Both the position numbers and the translations under genes were made by a program. The notes beneath the pieces are model-generated. The model saw only the letters and a program-made list of their open reading frames with translations, was not told where the DNA came from and searched no databases. DNA of 64,000 nt from a virus, in the IMG/VR virus record IMGVR_UViG_3300025770_000004, positions 248,001 through 312,000 of that record. The stretch is one strand, 5' to 3'. Of the stretch, positions 9,202 to 19,200 are shown piece by piece (position 1 is the stretch's first letter; every line of letters begins with the position of its first letter).

Positions 9202-9210
9202 TATATATTA
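9202..9210 (-). promoter_or_regulatory. TAATATATA promoter box, 4 nt before ATG
   Basis: Minus-strand TAATATATA followed by CTCT and the ATG of the GIY-YIG gene. Predicts a leaderless transcript. Confidence 0.55.
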
Positions 9211-9259
9211 TACTCACATGATTACCTTTTATTTATATTTTCTCAATAAGGATTTTATA

Positions 9260-9481
9260 CTACCCAACATAGTTTTTTTTGCTCTTTTCACCAACTGGTA
9301 TTGTAAATGTTCTTCTGGGTTGAGCAGTATTACTACCCCAAAGGACTTGTGGATTGGATAATAAAAGGTCCTCATATTCAAAATCAAATATTTTAGCAAT
9401 ACTCCTTTTTCTAGAATATGTATTAACTCGGTTAGGAAACCAATAATCCCTTTCTATTTTAAGTTTATTAAACTTTTTCAT
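9260..9481 (-). CDS. Hypothetical basic protein, 73 aa
   Basis: The frame is open further upstream, but the ATG at 9481 (MKKFNKLKIERDYWFP) is preferred because an earlier start would overlap the preceding gene by 77 nt, while this one overlaps by 14 nt. Not recognised; basic N-terminal half, then 'FDFEYEDLLLSNPQVLWGSN'. The stop is TAG, one of the few TAG stops here. Coupling to the capsid-like fragment upstream suggests a linked structural role. Confidence 0.45.
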   Translation of the reverse strand: MKKFNKLKIERDYWFPNRVNTYSRKRSIAKIFDFEYEDLLLSNPQVLWGSNTAQPRRTFTIPVGEKSKKNYVG

Positions 9482-9959
9482 TTTTCTTTTTCTTTTTACT
9501 TCTTCTAGTCTTTTTATGTGTGTTACTAGATGTACCACCACCATATTGATAATCCAAATAAAATAAATTACTCTTAGGCATTTGTTGTTCTTTATATTTA
9601 GGGTGGTCTTCGACTTTCATTTCATCAAAACATTTATCTTCTGTAATAGAATCTATTTTTCTATCACGATTTTCAATTTTAATATCAGATCTTATTTCTT
9701 TCATCTCATTAGATGAGTTTCCACCACCAATAGGATTAACATCTACCAAATCTAAACTAACCGTTTTAGCAAAAACTCTTTTAGCTATAGGTAATAGTGT
9801 TAAATTAAAATTGGATTGAGTTGATGATATTTGATTCTCATTAATAGAGTGCATTTCAACATATTGTGACATCCAATCTGCTTTTGAACCAGTAACACCC
9901 ATTGAATCGATAATAGGTGCCCATTTTTGAAGTAATTCTTCTTTAGAGCTTTGAGTCAT
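9468..9959 (-). CDS. Short protein resembling the N-terminus of gp23-type major capsid protein
   Basis: 163 aa. The start 'KEELLQKWAPIIDS' resembles the opening of T4 gp23 (KAELLNKWKPLLEG), and 'LPIAKRVFAKTVSLDLVDVN' (residues about 56-75) resembles the segment after the gp23 cleavage region, where gp23 has a similar 'lpnLiafDicgVqPm' pattern. 'LFYLDYQYG' at about 133-141 matches the strand that follows in related capsid proteins. A low-complexity insert separates these parts, and the protein ends in a Lys/Arg-rich tail instead of the capsid core domain. It is far too short to be the capsid subunit (gp23 is 521 aa). It may be a truncated duplicate, a core or scaffold mimic that co-assembles with the true capsid protein, or a decaying copy. 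Similarity is from memory and unverified. Confidence 0.45.
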   Translation of the reverse strand: MTQSSKEELLQKWAPIIDSMGVTGSKADWMSQYVEMHSINENQISSTQSNFNLTLLPIAKRVFAKTVSLDLVDVNPIGGGNSSNEMKEIRSDIKIENRDRKIDSITEDKCFDEMKVEDHPKYKEQQMPKSNLFYLDYQYGGGTSSNTHKKTRRSKKKKKNEKV

Positions 9960-9991
9960 TTAAATTAATATTTTCTTATTATAGAAAATTA

Positions 9992-10285
9992 TTAACCAAT
10001 GTTTAGGAATTCGTATTCTTCTTGTAATTTATTATAAACTTCTTTAGATACTTCATCTGTAAGCTCAGAATGGTTTGATTCGAACCACCCAATCATCTGT
10101 TCTAATATAATGTCTTGTGCCTCACCATTACCACTTGTAGTGTAATCATCTGCCCATTCAAGCATTTCTTTTTCATAAGATTCTTTAACCTTATCAATAG
10201 TAAACTCTTCTTTTATCTTAGCTAAAACAAAATCTAAATCTTGCTCTTGTTCGTTTGACTCGTTATATTTTCTTAAATATTTCAT
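9992..10285 (-). CDS. Capsid-targeted-type small protein, 97 aa
   Basis: Starts MKYLRKYNE|SNEQEQD, the tag shared by about twenty proteins in this window and similar to the T4 capsid-targeting sequence. The remainder is acidic and helical, with no recognised domain. It follows the 330-aa tagged protein after 3 nt, in one operon with the virion proteins upstream (12438 down to 9992). I infer it is packaged in the head and processed after Glu9. Confidence 0.5.
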   Translation of the reverse strand: MKYLRKYNESNEQEQDLDFVLAKIKEEFTIDKVKESYEKEMLEWADDYTTSGNGEAQDIILEQMIGWFESNHSELTDEVSKEVYNKLQEEYEFLNIG

Positions 10286-10288
10286 ATC

Positions 10289-11281
10289 TTATTTCAATTT
10301 TATATGTATGTATAACCAAAATGATTGTGGTTTAACACTCACCAACACTTTACCACCCCATTTCTTAGAAATTACCCAAGTAGTAAAATTATTTTTAATA
10401 TTCATATACTCACCTTCATCTAATTTACCATTATCCCATTTACCGACACCATAATACCCAAAAGATATAACTCTATCATTTATAGTAGGATAAGATCTCT
10501 TTTCATGATAACCAGGGTTAAAATCTACCATATCCATTTTAATCTTACCAAGTAATAATATATCATTGTATGTTAGATTAACTAATTCCTTTTTAATGGA
10601 TTGTGCTGATTTTGATTGTTGTTGAACTAACCACTTAATACTTGAGATTGATAACTTAAATTGACCAATTGGAAGTAAATTATCATAAGATATACCATAT
10701 TCAAATTGACCATCACATTTGATACCGAAGTAAAGATTTATTTCATTCTTACTATAATCAATCTTATCAGAATACCTTAAAAGTGATTTGAATCGACTAA
10801 ATATTATTTTAACATCATTAGTATTTAAATTTTCATAATTGTAATAAATCAAGAAATCTTTTGGACAATTCTCATAATCAGGACTAGATTCTTTTCTACC
10901 GAGAGCAGTTAATGATTTAAGGAAAGATGAAAATACACCTTTACCAGCAACACTTATTTCTTGTTGTATAACCGGAGCAGGCATTAATTCCAAACTCTCA
11001 CTCAAATCTTCAATATCAGTAGATGTTAAAACTTGTGGTTCTATCTCAACAAGACCATTTTGTAAATAATCTTGTACTTGTGATTTTATATCAGATTGTT
11101 CTACCTCATCTAATAAATTAATAGCATTTGATAATTCTATATCTGAACCAATATCACCTAAATATCTATTTACGATGTTCATAACATACTCATCATCAGA
11201 TATAGATTCAATCCACTCACCTAGTGATTTAAAATCCTCTGAGCTTTCTTTTATAAATTGTATGTACTTTTTAATTATCAT
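10289..11281 (-). CDS. Capsid-targeted-type protein, 330 aa
   Basis: N-terminus MIIKKYIQFIKE|SSEDF fits the tag best of all, with a predicted cut after Glu12. Residues 1-130 are acidic and helical, ending in a Gly/Phe patch 'VAGKGVFSSFLKSLTALG'. Residues 140-330 form an unrecognised alpha/beta domain with 'LIYYNYENL', 'LYFGIKCDGQFEYGIS' and, near 280-293, 'GVGKWDNGKLDEGEY', which resembles the WxxGx repeats of the tail proteins. The start overlaps the stop of the 386-aa virion protein by 4 nt. The body could be an enzyme or effector delivered with the DNA; no catalytic signature is evident. Confidence 0.5.
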   Translation of the reverse strand: MIIKKYIQFIKESSEDFKSLGEWIESISDDEYVMNIVNRYLGDIGSDIELSNAINLLDEVEQSDIKSQVQDYLQNGLVEIEPQVLTSTDIEDLSESLELMPAPVIQQEISVAGKGVFSSFLKSLTALGRKESSPDYENCPKDFLIYYNYENLNTNDVKIIFSRFKSLLRYSDKIDYSKNEINLYFGIKCDGQFEYGISYDNLLPIGQFKLSISSIKWLVQQQSKSAQSIKKELVNLTYNDILLLGKIKMDMVDFNPGYHEKRSYPTINDRVISFGYYGVGKWDNGKLDEGEYMNIKNNFTTWVISKKWGGKVLVSVKPQSFWLYIHIKLK

Positions 11282-12438
11282 AATAATCCTGTGAATGATA
11301 TATTTACGATGTTATTTGGATCAAGTGTTCCAAAAGAATCTGTTATATTAAATCCTAATGAATATGTTCCTGATGATGTTATACCACTTATAACCAAACT
11401 TGAATAATCATATAATATGTAGTTACTACCCGTAGCTGAGAAAGTAACACCATTAGCTTCTTCAACATGGTCAACTAAAACACCAGCCATATCCAATGAA
11501 CTAACCGTACCACCATAACTAGACATAGTTAATGAAACTGTAGCCCCAAATGTAGCACCTTGTAAAGTATTAAATGGTGAAGCTGTTGATCCAGGTAAGT
11601 AAACATCGGGTGTGAAATAAACAACAGGTGTGTATATTGTGTTGTATTCTATAACAACATTATCAGCAACATTAATTGAGTTATTTAAAGAATCTGTTAT
11701 ATCAAATTTCATAGAATATGTACCAGATAATGTAAATGAACTAATTGGATTAGTATCATAATCATACAACAAATAATTACTACTAGTGGTACTCAATATC
11801 AAACCATTTGACTCAACAACATGGTCTACAATTTCAGTTCTTAAACTATCAATATCATATCCAATAAAATCATTAATACTTGATATAGTTGCACCAAAGT
11901 TGGTACCAAGTGATGTATTATAAGGTCCTAAATAAACAGCATTTTCTAATGTTACTAATGGTGTAAAATAAACAACAGGGCTATAATCAAAGAATGAATT
12001 ATCATCAATAACAGCAACCATAACATCAAGTGTTACTGGGTATTTACTATTTGGATTTGTTAAGAATAATTGTGGTATCCTATTACTTGAATTACCAGTT
12101 AATACTAATAACTGAGCCATTGAATTAACTCTAGAAACATCATCATAAAAAGACCACTCAACATAATTATCTTCTTCAATTACAGATTTAGGATCATAGG
12201 TTACTTTAATAGCTAAAAATGTTGCGTTATCTCCTAAACCTAAATGGTTTAATAAGTAATCTTTTTGACCAATTTTTAATAAAACTCTACCTTTTAATAA
12301 TTGCTTATAAGGCATTCTCAAATTAGATAGAATTAAATTCTCGGCTGTATTTGATCCCTCAATAGCAACGAATGATCCATTTGATACTTTTATATAGTTA
12401 CTACCACTACCAAATAATGATTGTCCACAAACACCCAT
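11278..12438 (-). CDS. Virion protein with two tandem Ig-like repeats
   Basis: 386 aa, Ser/Thr/Asn-rich. Residues 1-150 form an N-terminal domain. Two related segments follow at about 155-265 and 270-386, each with the landmarks 'VYFTP', 'FGATIS/FGATVS', 'VDHV.E.NG', 'SNYLLYDY/SNYILYDY' and a final 'SGTYSMKFDITDS/SGTYSLGFNITDS'. These look like Ig-like beta sandwiches, common on phage heads and tails for surface binding. The gene has a TTAATATATA box with a leader of about 21 nt and leads into the tagged genes downstream, so it is expressed with assembly genes. Confidence 0.6.
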   Translation of the reverse strand: MGVCGQSLFGSGSNYIKVSNGSFVAIEGSNTAENLILSNLRMPYKQLLKGRVLLKIGQKDYLLNHLGLGDNATFLAIKVTYDPKSVIEEDNYVEWSFYDDVSRVNSMAQLLVLTGNSSNRIPQLFLTNPNSKYPVTLDVMVAVIDDNSFFDYSPVVYFTPLVTLENAVYLGPYNTSLGTNFGATISSINDFIGYDIDSLRTEIVDHVVESNGLILSTTSSNYLLYDYDTNPISSFTLSGTYSMKFDITDSLNNSINVADNVVIEYNTIYTPVVYFTPDVYLPGSTASPFNTLQGATFGATVSLTMSSYGGTVSSLDMAGVLVDHVEEANGVTFSATGSNYILYDYSSLVISGITSSGTYSLGFNITDSFGTLDPNNIVNISFTGLL

Positions 12439-12459
12439 ATAACAATTTTTTATTTTAAT

Positions 12460-12469
12460 TATATATTAA
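12460..12469 (-). promoter_or_regulatory. TTAATATATA promoter box, leadered
   Basis: Minus-strand TTAATATATA about 21 nt before the ATG of the 386-aa virion protein. Confidence 0.55.
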
Positions 12470-12479
12470 AATTTGAAAG

Positions 12480-15176
12480 TTATATAATGTCATCGAGTTG
12501 TAAAATATACCTTTCGTTTAATATAGCTGAGTTACTAACTCTGGTAACATTTATTTTAACACCTTTATTCAAAGAAAAATAAGGTATGTTTGATAAGGAT
12601 GTTGATGATGTTCCGTGTATCTCTAATGGCAATGATGATGATAATCCATAAGAAACTAAATCATCATTATCACTAATATCAAAGATTATATAAGAACTAG
12701 TACCACCACCAACAGAATCAATTTTATACTGACCTGAAAAATCAAAAATAGAAGATGTACCAACATAGAAGTTATTCATTTGTAATGTACTACCAACTTT
12801 TAAAGAGTTTTCAATTATTGTAGTATTACCAGAAAACGGAACTTCAAGTCTAGCACCCGTTATTAGATTAATAGGTTGTTCAAAATCAATATCAAATCTA
12901 AAATCTTTCCATAGAGAAGCCGAATTAGGTAATTGTGTTGATGTATTATAAAAAACTGGTAAATCAATATCACCAATTAATAAAATCTCTGTTGTTGTAC
13001 CATCATTTGATCCTATATCACTTTCCATAAAAATATCAATCTTCTTATTCTGAGAAGAAAATTCACTCGGTGTAATTAAAATATCAACCGATTGATTAAT
13101 ATATAGATCTTTATCTAAAATAAAAGTTAATTTGTCATTATTATCTAATTCAAGTTCTACTTCATCATTATTAATGAAATTAATTAAAAAACTTTTATTC
13201 TTTGGTACAGAAATATTTATAGGTATAATACCTTGAGCATTATATAAGTCAGTCGCTTTGTAATTATCAACCCTACTATATAATGGATCAATGCTATCCA
13301 AAAAAATCTGTGGCGGTGATCCAGGTAATATATTAACCTCAATACTTTCACTAGTACTCATTTGGTTTGCTGAATAAAGTCTTATTAAATTCTCAAGATT
13401 ATTCATTCTAGTATTTAATACAGTTAAATCAGTCTGTGTATATACTAAACCTTTTATATTTCTCAATTCTTCTGATATCACAGAGTGTTCTGCTATAATA
13501 TTAATGAAACTATCATTAGTAGATGCTAACCTTTTCATAGCATCATTAAATAAATTCATACTAAATAAAGAATTTATAGCTTCTGGGTTATAAGCATCAA
13601 TCGTATTTTCATTAATTATATTAAAGTTAAGGTTAAGGTTATAAGAATAAGATGTACCATCTTGCTCACCATCAGAAACCAACTTTTTAATAGTTGGAAA
13701 TCTTAAACTTATTTCTTCTGTTTTTAGATTATTATTTGGGTGGTCTAAAAATGAAATACCATATAAATTACTTTTAGAGTTACCATCAGAATCCTCAACA
13801 GTATAATACCATAATATAGCATTATACTCAAAACTCTTAGGTGGATTATTATTTACCTCAAGGGCATTAAACTGATCAAAGTTTGTAACAACTCTATTTG
13901 GTATATTCATCTTAACATAGTGACTTGTATTAAAGTCCAATGTGACACCATCAATTGTAGAACCATTAACAACAGGATTATTTACATCACCTTTAACACC
14001 ATAATAATTACCGCTTCTTCTAATACTATCACCGGGAGCAGTTTCATATGTAAAATCTAAAGTATCAAACTGACCAAAGTAAGAACCTGGATAATTTTGA
14101 GGTGTACTAACAATAGGAGAGTTAAATATCTCACCTCCTTGTATTTCTGGTTGATATTGACTTGGTAAAATCGGAAATGTTAAATTTGGTTTATAATTAA
14201 CATCAGTCAGAGTTCTAAAAAGAACATCAGGTGTTTGTCCCGTATGATCAGGAATATTAGCATAAACTTCTGTATAACTTCTATTGGCTTCTTGAACATT
14301 ACTAATACCATTAACCTCACCAATATATTGAACCAATCTACTATAAACTAATTTCGCTTTACCCGATGACTCAGGAGTAGCACCAAGAACTGTGTCGATA
14401 TCGAATATAATTCGCTGACCTTGTGTAGCACTTGATGGAACAATAGAAAGCACTGTCGTATTTATACCATCTACTGAATTCGAACCAACAAGTCCTGGGA
14501 CATTATATATCGTATTATTACTAACATTAGATATATTAGTAATATCACCAACTCTGAAATTAGTAGTCCCACCAAACTCAATTTCTAATTTACCATAAAA
14601 AGATGGATCAGTTGATCCAGTTTGTTCAAAAATTCTCGTATTCCAATTAGTTACTTCTCTTTCTTTCCATAAAAATTCAGGAAAATAATCATCTAAGTTA
14701 ATATTTCTCGATTGAAATTCTTGTAAATTACTAAAATACTCATCCTCTGGTATAGCAGGTTCAAAGTCAATAATATTTAATTTCTTTGCCCACTTAAAGA
14801 ATAACTTCTCAGAAGTTGTTTCTAAGGCATTTGTATCATAATAATATTTAGTGTTATTTAATCTACTCTCTCTAATAACAACTTCTTGGTTGGCAACATA
14901 GTTTCTCAAAGATTCAATCATAGCATCAGAATAATTAGATGGTGGTGTTGCGTTTACAGAACCCTCAAAAGAATTCTCAAAGTCAAAATAGATTGGTTTT
15001 GATTGTGTACCAGCATTAACATTCTGCTTTGGTAAATTTACCAAAGTATATTTACTGAAATACATTTTATAATTTGTATTTTGATATGCTGCTGATATGT
15101 CCTCGGCCGCTCCCGGAAAAGCATAAAATGATGTTCCGTTCGGTTTAAGAGACTTATAAAGTGGAGTAGATGCCAT
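12480..15176 (-). CDS. Large virion (tail/baseplate-type) protein, 898 aa
   Basis: Composition (Asn, Ser, Thr and Tyr high, Cys absent) and repeated beta-rich segments mark it as structural. It opens MASTPLYKSLKPNGTSFYAF and has an N-terminal region (1-200) with 'FFKWAKKLNIIDFEP' and 'FLWKEREVTNWN', reminiscent of a baseplate assembly domain. A helical stretch at about 575-625 follows, then several beta domains ending 'RYILQLDDII'. No enzyme motif is visible. It lies between the 386-aa virion protein and the 1905-aa tail protein on the same strand. Related proteins are expected in other large Bacteroidota phages, but I cannot name one. Confidence 0.55.
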   Translation of the reverse strand: MASTPLYKSLKPNGTSFYAFPGAAEDISAAYQNTNYKMYFSKYTLVNLPKQNVNAGTQSKPIYFDFENSFEGSVNATPPSNYSDAMIESLRNYVANQEVVIRESRLNNTKYYYDTNALETTSEKLFFKWAKKLNIIDFEPAIPEDEYFSNLQEFQSRNINLDDYFPEFLWKEREVTNWNTRIFEQTGSTDPSFYGKLEIEFGGTTNFRVGDITNISNVSNNTIYNVPGLVGSNSVDGINTTVLSIVPSSATQGQRIIFDIDTVLGATPESSGKAKLVYSRLVQYIGEVNGISNVQEANRSYTEVYANIPDHTGQTPDVLFRTLTDVNYKPNLTFPILPSQYQPEIQGGEIFNSPIVSTPQNYPGSYFGQFDTLDFTYETAPGDSIRRSGNYYGVKGDVNNPVVNGSTIDGVTLDFNTSHYVKMNIPNRVVTNFDQFNALEVNNNPPKSFEYNAILWYYTVEDSDGNSKSNLYGISFLDHPNNNLKTEEISLRFPTIKKLVSDGEQDGTSYSYNLNLNFNIINENTIDAYNPEAINSLFSMNLFNDAMKRLASTNDSFINIIAEHSVISEELRNIKGLVYTQTDLTVLNTRMNNLENLIRLYSANQMSTSESIEVNILPGSPPQIFLDSIDPLYSRVDNYKATDLYNAQGIIPINISVPKNKSFLINFINNDEVELELDNNDKLTFILDKDLYINQSVDILITPSEFSSQNKKIDIFMESDIGSNDGTTTEILLIGDIDLPVFYNTSTQLPNSASLWKDFRFDIDFEQPINLITGARLEVPFSGNTTIIENSLKVGSTLQMNNFYVGTSSIFDFSGQYKIDSVGGGTSSYIIFDISDNDDLVSYGLSSSLPLEIHGTSSTSLSNIPYFSLNKGVKINVTRVSNSAILNERYILQLDDII

Positions 15177-15275
15177 TTACTTTAATTTTTTTTTAAGTTA
15201 TACTATATATATTTATTCTCGGCTTCTATAAAAACAAAAAGGGTAATAATATATATAAATTAAAATAATTAGACA
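15177..15275. promoter_or_regulatory. Divergent promoter region
   Basis: Ninety-nine AT-rich bases between divergent genes. Boxes close to the TTAATATATA type occur on both strands (AATAAATATATA for the minus gene, TAATAATATATATAA for the plus gene), each weaker than the consensus. Confidence 0.35.
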
Positions 15276-15707
15276 ATGGGTTATATTTTTTATGGTTTCG
15301 GTATATTGATTTTATTATCTTGTGTGGTGGCTCTTATACAGTTTAAGAAAATTTCTTTTGTTAAAGAATGGTTTATTAAATTCAAAGAATTGTCAGGAGA
15401 ATCTCCTAAATCAAATGATTTTAGAAGTAAAAAAGACTTAAACCTACACACAAATCGAAATTTATTATCTGGTATCGAACTTTTATGGGTATTATTTGGT
15501 TTGTTAACAAACAATTGGATTATATTCCTATTCCTGTTAATAACATCTATAATGCTTAAAGTTATTTTCGGTAAAATTCAATACACGATAATTGGTAAGA
15601 TAATATCAATGATATTTTTAATATTTAGAATAGTGATTTATTTATTATTAATAATAAACCACTATCATTTACATATGGATTTGGTTAGTTATTTAATCAT
15701 AACCTAA
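15276..15707 (+). CDS. Small integral membrane protein, 143 aa
   Basis: Four hydrophobic segments: residues about 3-23 (IFYGFGILILLSCVVALIQF), 66-82, 83-100 and 108-130, with a basic cytoplasmic-type loop between the first and second. There is no signal peptidase site or lysis-protein signature. It could be a holin-like, superinfection-exclusion or membrane-remodelling protein; the sequence does not decide. It stands alone on the plus strand and its last 15 nt overlap the end of the convergent Cys-rich mini-gene. Confidence 0.5.
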   Translation: MGYIFYGFGILILLSCVVALIQFKKISFVKEWFIKFKELSGESPKSNDFRSKKDLNLHTNRNLLSGIELLWVLFGLLTNNWIIFLFLLITSIMLKVIFGKIQYTIIGKIISMIFLIFRIVIYLLLIINHYHLHMDLVSYLIIT

Positions 15708-15821
15708 TTCAAATTTCATAGAACAATCACAACCAGGACAATCACAACCAGGACAATCACAATCTTCGCAATTATTCTTTACACATTCTTCACAATCACA
15801 AGTACATTCTTGTTCATTCAT
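15693..15821 (-). CDS. Cysteine-rich mini-protein with CDCPG repeats, 42 aa
   Basis: Too short for usual ORF cut-offs. It starts MNEQECTCDCEECVKNNCED and continues with two tandem CDCPG units. Eleven of 42 residues are Cys and ten are Asp or Glu, with no aromatic residue until the end, a composition typical of metal-binding peptides. The ATG is 3 nt after the stop of the tagged 124-aa gene, suggesting co-translation. No homologue is recognised; a metallothionein-like or zinc-buffering role is an inference from composition. Its 3' end overlaps the convergent membrane-protein gene. Confidence 0.55.
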   Translation of the reverse strand: MNEQECTCDCEECVKNNCEDCDCPGCDCPGCDCSMKFELGYD

Positions 15822-15824
15822 GTT

Positions 15825-16199
15825 TTATGATAACATTTTCACAATTTCATTCATAGAATTCTCGGTTCCCTTAATAACATATTCATATAACCCAAATGCA
15901 TTTATTTCAGTAGGAGTTTCTCCAAAGAATTTAATATCATTTAAGATTTCATCAATATCATTTCTCCATTTCAAATAAAATTCATAAACATCAGAATCAT
16001 TTATAAATCCTTCTATTTTAACATCTTCTGGATTTTTGATAAAGGAATCAACAAAAGAAGAAAATTCACCTCCACTTTGTTCGATAGTTTTCTCAATCAT
16101 TGATTTAACCTCATCTTTAACATCTTCAAATTTAGATGAATCTGGTTCTGATTGAATTTCATCAGCTTCTTTTATATACTGTAAATATTTTTTAATCAT
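15825..16199 (-). CDS. Capsid-targeted-type protein, 124 aa
   Basis: Starts MIKKYLQYIKE|ADEIQSEPD, nearly the T4-type tag with a predicted cut after Glu11 (I-x-E|A). The rest is acidic and helical, with 'IEKTIEQSGGEFSSFVDSFI', and shows no known domain. A TTAATATATA box lies 4 nt before the ATG, so the mRNA is predicted leaderless. The Cys-rich mini-gene follows 3 nt after its stop. Confidence 0.55.
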   Translation of the reverse strand: MIKKYLQYIKEADEIQSEPDSSKFEDVKDEVKSMIEKTIEQSGGEFSSFVDSFIKNPEDVKIEGFINDSDVYEFYLKWRNDIDEILNDIKFFGETPTEINAFGLYEYVIKGTENSMNEIVKMLS

Positions 16200-16203
16200 A
16201 ATC

Positions 16204-16213
16204 TATATATTAA
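16204..16213 (-). promoter_or_regulatory. TTAATATATA promoter box, 4 nt before ATG
   Basis: Minus-strand TTAATATATA, then GATT, then the ATG of the 124-aa tagged protein. Confidence 0.6.
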
Positions 16214-16227
16214 TTTATCAAATCAAA

Positions 16228-19200
16228 TTACATCCAAGTAGCATCACCAAAAACACCATTATACCAAAGTCCACCTTCCCATAATCCACTATCTAATATA
16301 CCATTTGTCCATATACCTGATTTCCAATTAACGAATCTAAACCTACTAACCAATCTTAACCCTAAGTCAACAGGAGCATTAAGATTATAAGTCATAGTTC
16401 TATCAACATAAACTTTTGTCCATTTATTATCATTATCTTCATTTGTATATAATACGGTATACTTACCAGGATCAGAATTACTTCCAAAATCAACAGAATA
16501 AGAATTCCCTATTTGATTATCAATAATATTAAACTCATCACCTATATTAAATTTGAAAATACCATTCAGTGTAAAATAATTTTCACCAACAGCATCAAAA
16601 CCAAACCCAATAACTTGAATATCTTCTAATATACCACCATGCCAAATTCCGGATTTAAAATCCATGTTATAAGCTATACCACCATAGAAATCACCACTAA
16701 ACCAAGATCCTGTTTTCCAAATACTCAGATTATGTGAATCGGATACATCATACTCACCATCATCATTTAAATTTAATTTAGAATGGAAACTACCACTAAC
16801 CCAATTACCAGCATGCCAAGTAGCTGTTCTACTATTATAAGCATTAACACCAAACCTAGATTCATCATTTTTAGCTTCGAATAGTCCATTATACCACATA
16901 CCATTCTCAAAATCACCACCAAACCATTCACCATCTAACCAGTAAGCCGGTTCGTTATCAGTGTTAAATATACCATTATTCCATATTCCAAGGATCCAAA
17001 CACCTCCACCAAAAACTCCATCGTTCCAAGTACCATCGTTCCAAATACCCTTAAACCAATTCCCACCGTTCCAAGTACCATCATACCATCTACCATTTAC
17101 CCATAAACCATTATCCCAAGTACCATCATACCACCTACCACCAAACCAAGTTGATTGTGATATATCAGATGATTTTTCATCAACTTCAACAGAAATATAA
17201 TTATCTTTGATATTCTTAGAATACCAAGTACCATCATACCAATCTCCTGATAACCAAGTTCCTGAGTACCAAGTACCACCAAACCATCTACCACATTCCC
17301 AAGTTCCTGAGTACCAAACTAACTCACCTTCACCTCCTAATCCCAAAACAGCTTCTGATATCTCAGCTTCAAGTATCCAAGGAAATTGAATTGCAAGTTG
17401 TTCAACATTTAACCCATCAACCAATCTAAATCTATATTTACTAAAATCAACACCAGATAATCTATAAACATCATTAGTCAATTTTACGTTATCAATAGAT
17501 AATTCAATTGACCTTTTACCTTTTTTATCAACACCCACATCTATTATATCAACTGGTTGATAATTCAAGAAAGGATCCTTTTTAGTGTATTTAACAAATC
17601 CAGTGTCATTACCAACTAAAGGAGTTGTACCATAAGGAATATCTAGATAAAAGTTGTATTGATTTACAACAATAACCGGGTGGAATCCATAATATTGTTG
17701 ATTTAATTCTTGTGAAGAACCAGTACCACCATTAAAGTCTAAAACAATACCCTCACCTGTTTTAAGATCGTGCTTTTCTGTACAAGAAATAAATAAATTC
17801 CCACCAAAATTTGAGGTCGTTAGGATAGGTATATTATACTCTCTTTCTAATCTTGTCATATTCATAGATAACTCATTCTTATAATCAATATAAAATATAG
17901 CACTCAACTCTTGTATAGTTTCAGCATCAGATAACATTACTTTAGCATAAGAATCTGTCGGTATCTTAAAGTTTAATTCTCTTTCATAATTATCAAAAGA
18001 AGATCCTATGAATATACCATCAGATGTTTCCAATCTACCCCTCTGTATATTATTAAGTTCTTGTAGATCACTACTTATTTGGTGGAGTTTTCTTCTTGAT
18101 ATTATATCAACAAAATAAAGAGGTGTTCCTAAATCAAGATTTAGTTTTTTATGAAACTCAATAACATAAACATTATCCGCTTCATTAAAGTATTTTTTCA
18201 TAACCAACAATCTTTCTGTTGTTGATGAAGGAGTGGAATAAGTAGCTGAATCATATAGATTAACATCAACAAATGTATTAATAAATACACTTTCCCATTC
18301 TAGTTTTAGATCTACACCAAATGAAATTTTATTACCAGCAGTATTTGAATATGTTATACCATTATAATCAACATAAGCATCACTATCAGTTATCGTAGTT
18401 ATACCAGGTAAAGGAATTCCTCTATAATCAGGCATTGCATAATATTCTTTATCACCATAGAATGCTGGACTTGGATCACCAATATCATTCATTGATTCTA
18501 AATAATCAAGTAAATTGTAAGTAGGTGTATATCCGAATTTCAAGAATCCATCAGTATATGACATTGTGTGATAATCCCCAGAAAGGTAAGAACTAGCAGA
18601 ACTAGTAATAACGTTTGTAGCTAAATTATAATACGATGTTAAATTATTAAATTTAGGATTAATTGTTAAATTACTAGGGACGGAATCATCGGTTATTATA
18701 CCATAACTATTGCCATCTATAATTAAATTGGTAGATGATGATAATTTAATATCATCTATATAAATCTTTTGTGAAGGATTTCCGATAGGAATGGTCGTCT
18801 GAACAAAACCCTGATGTAAAACAAATCTAAATTTTTTATAACCAAATGTTACTGGTATATTATAAGAAACCCACCCTACTAAGTTAATAAGAGGTATATT
18901 TAATAGGGCGATATCCACCCAAGTCACACCAGATAAACCTTGTACCGTTATACTAGAATATGTACCAGATACATAACTACCAAAAGTTCCATTACTGTAA
19001 TTATATAAAAAGGATACGAGATCAACACCCTCAACCTCAGGTGATTCTATTATATATGTTGTATTTTGGTTTAATGTTTTAGCCACATCAGGTCGACCCC
19101 CGAAAATCGGGTCGAATTCCAAGTTGTTATCAACAACCCAATTTATATAAGATGCTGTTGTTCCAAACTCAAAGTCCATCAAAACCCCATTATTAACTGA

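Noticed and set aside
17020-17320. Regularly spaced short repeats, checked as a CRISPR array
   Set aside because: The units are 15 nt with no unique spacers and encode pentapeptide repeats.
16961-17389. Plus-strand Pro/Gln/Val-rich open frames
   Set aside because: They are the antisense image of the WxxGx repeat coding sequence; W and G codons read backwards give Pro-rich text.
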